In this document: piece after piece, positions 63,089 through 64,000 of the stretch
How the letters are laid out: every line of letters starts with the position of its first letter
How positions within the stretch are numbered: position 1 is the first letter of the stretch
Origin: Nereocystis luetkeana
Taxonomy: Eukaryota > Sar > Phaeophyceae > Laminariales > Laminariaceae
Direction: 5' to 3'
Assembly (NCBI GenBank): GCA_031213475.1
Contig: JARUPZ010000012.1
Coordinates: 6,484,878 to 6,548,877, forward strand
Length of the DNA stretch: 64,000 nucleotides
Position numbers and translations under genes: made by a program
Notes under the pieces: generated by a model
Seen by the model: the letters and a program-made list of their open reading frames with translations, nothing else
Databases searched by the model: none
Told to the model about the DNA's origin: nothing

Positions 63089-63499
63089 GATATAGATCTT
63101 CTTTATTGACGACTAGAGCTGAGGAGGTGCTCTGCTAGAGAAGTGAGAGGTAGGGGGGTGGGACTCGACGCTCAGATATACTCGTCCCACCCCACGCTAC
63201 GAGCTCTCCTAAATTCCTCTTATCTACCGTACTCCTAAATAACTTTCCTAGGGCTACCGATTGTTCTTCTGCTAATATAAGAACTTCTCACATTATGGTC
63301 CTATCTGCGTTAAGGAGCATTACTCTTGTCTAACGGGCTATCCGCCCTAGAGAACATTCCTGAAAGACCGTTACTCTCAACTAACGGAATATCCGCCGGG
63401 TTAATCCATTCTTTGGGTTATTCTCGTACTCCTCAGGCTATACGAAACTGCAGACTATATTATCTATATCTATAGCCCATAAGTACTCCACTCATATCA
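63089..63499 (-). mobile_element. Candidate long terminal repeat of a minus-strand retrotransposon
   Basis: Read on the minus strand, the block starts TGATATGAGTGGAGTACTTA and ends AAGAAGATCTATATCA, so it has the TG..CA ends and a 6-bp terminal inverted repeat (TGATAT/ATATCA) typical of LTRs. An AATAAA lies about 15 bases from its end, and a purine-leaning CAGGGTGGGCTAATG stands just before its start. The composition differs sharply from its left neighbour. No second LTR is in the window and no target duplication could be confirmed. Confidence 0.5.
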
Positions 63500-64000
63500 C
63501 ATTAGCCCACCCTGAATAGTCGTGTATGTAGACCACAAGATGGTCGAAGGATGCCGACAAAGTTTATCCCAAAAGACCAGGAAAAGGTGGTCGAAGATGC
63601 GGCTATTCGAAACAAAAGAAATGAGGCTATAGATTCCCCCACACCTCGTCACAAGCCCCTAACACTGCGAAGGGGTGTTCAATGAGAACAGCCACTAAAA
63701 GGTATAGACCAAAGGAGAGGAAGAAATAATGCGTCCTGAGAGCCTCGGGTGCTCGCAGTAGATGCTGTTGATGGAGATGCGGCAGGTACTCCACCATCGG
63801 CTTGTCAGTTGGTGCGGAAGGTTCCCGGCTGCCGTTGGTTCGGGTGGGAGGTCGAGTTGTTGCTGCCCAACCGCATGTTCGCGGGGGCGGCTGGTGCGGA
63901 CGTGTTGATCGCAGGGGTATGAACCGTCAACGCAGAAGACGAGGGGGCAGGCTCGATGCGCTGTTGTTGGAACTGGTGCCCTGGCGAGTGTCGGTGGCCG
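63500..64000 (-). pseudogene. Possible 3' internal part of the same retrotransposon
   Basis: On the minus strand a frame from the window edge to about 63807 encodes a Gln/Asn/Ser/Pro/Ala-rich tail (with APAAPANMRLGSNNSTS and HPNQRQPGTF) and then stops; another frame stays open to about 63700. It could be a Gag- or Pol-derived tail. No catalytic motif is visible. Confidence 0.25.

Overview
The window is nuclear DNA of a photosynthetic stramenopile, most likely a brown alga. The reasons are: widely spaced multi-exon genes with GT-AG introns; a protein with a signal peptide ending in an A-F cleavage motif, the targeting signature of heterokont (secondary red) plastids; a flagellar-type MORN protein; and very repeat-rich introns and spacers. 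The exact species cannot be read from the sequence. All gene models below were assembled by hand by matching splice sites, reading phase and family logic. There is no transcript evidence.

Three multi-exon genes are supported. (1) Minus strand, 16068 to 6732: nine exons encode a 347-residue orthologue of MORN3, with seven MORN motifs followed by a degenerate EF-hand-like tail. (2) Plus strand, 16858 to 27386: four exons encode a 253-residue SnoaL/NTF2-like protein carrying a tripartite presequence (ER signal, plastid transit, thylakoid signal). It diverges from MORN3 across a 789-bp intergenic region. (3) Plus strand, 38123 to 58631: five exons encode a 454-residue F-box protein with a first intron of 12.9 kb and a Gly-rich tail. 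A probable exon of an unrecognised gene lies at 1565-1734. A candidate long terminal repeat of a minus-strand retrotransposon lies at 63089-63499 near the right edge.

Nearly everything else is repeat. Family A is a foldback MITE of about 95 bp (9 copies, one more doubtful). Family B is a foldback MITE of 105-125 bp with TA target duplications (11 copies, one nested in another). Family C is a TIR element of about 170-240 bp (5 copies). LINE 3' ends carry a zinc-finger remnant and are followed by a second segment, with each segment ending in poly(C). There is also a 0.7-kb foldback, a roughly 0.8-kb inverted-repeat element, a dispersed element of up to about 0.75 kb in several copies, and many mini- and microsatellites. 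Long poly(G)/poly(C) runs are unusually common.

The most striking unexplained signal is the 9-mer TACCAGGTA/TACCTGGTA. I count about 60 exact copies by eye, against well under one expected by chance. They lie in introns, spacers and inside MITEs, singly or in tandem. Copies of MITE B with and without it show that it behaves as a 7-bp insertion at a TA (TA to TA-CCWGG-TA). That could be the excision footprint of an undescribed TA-targeting transposon, or a micro-insertion of unknown mechanism.
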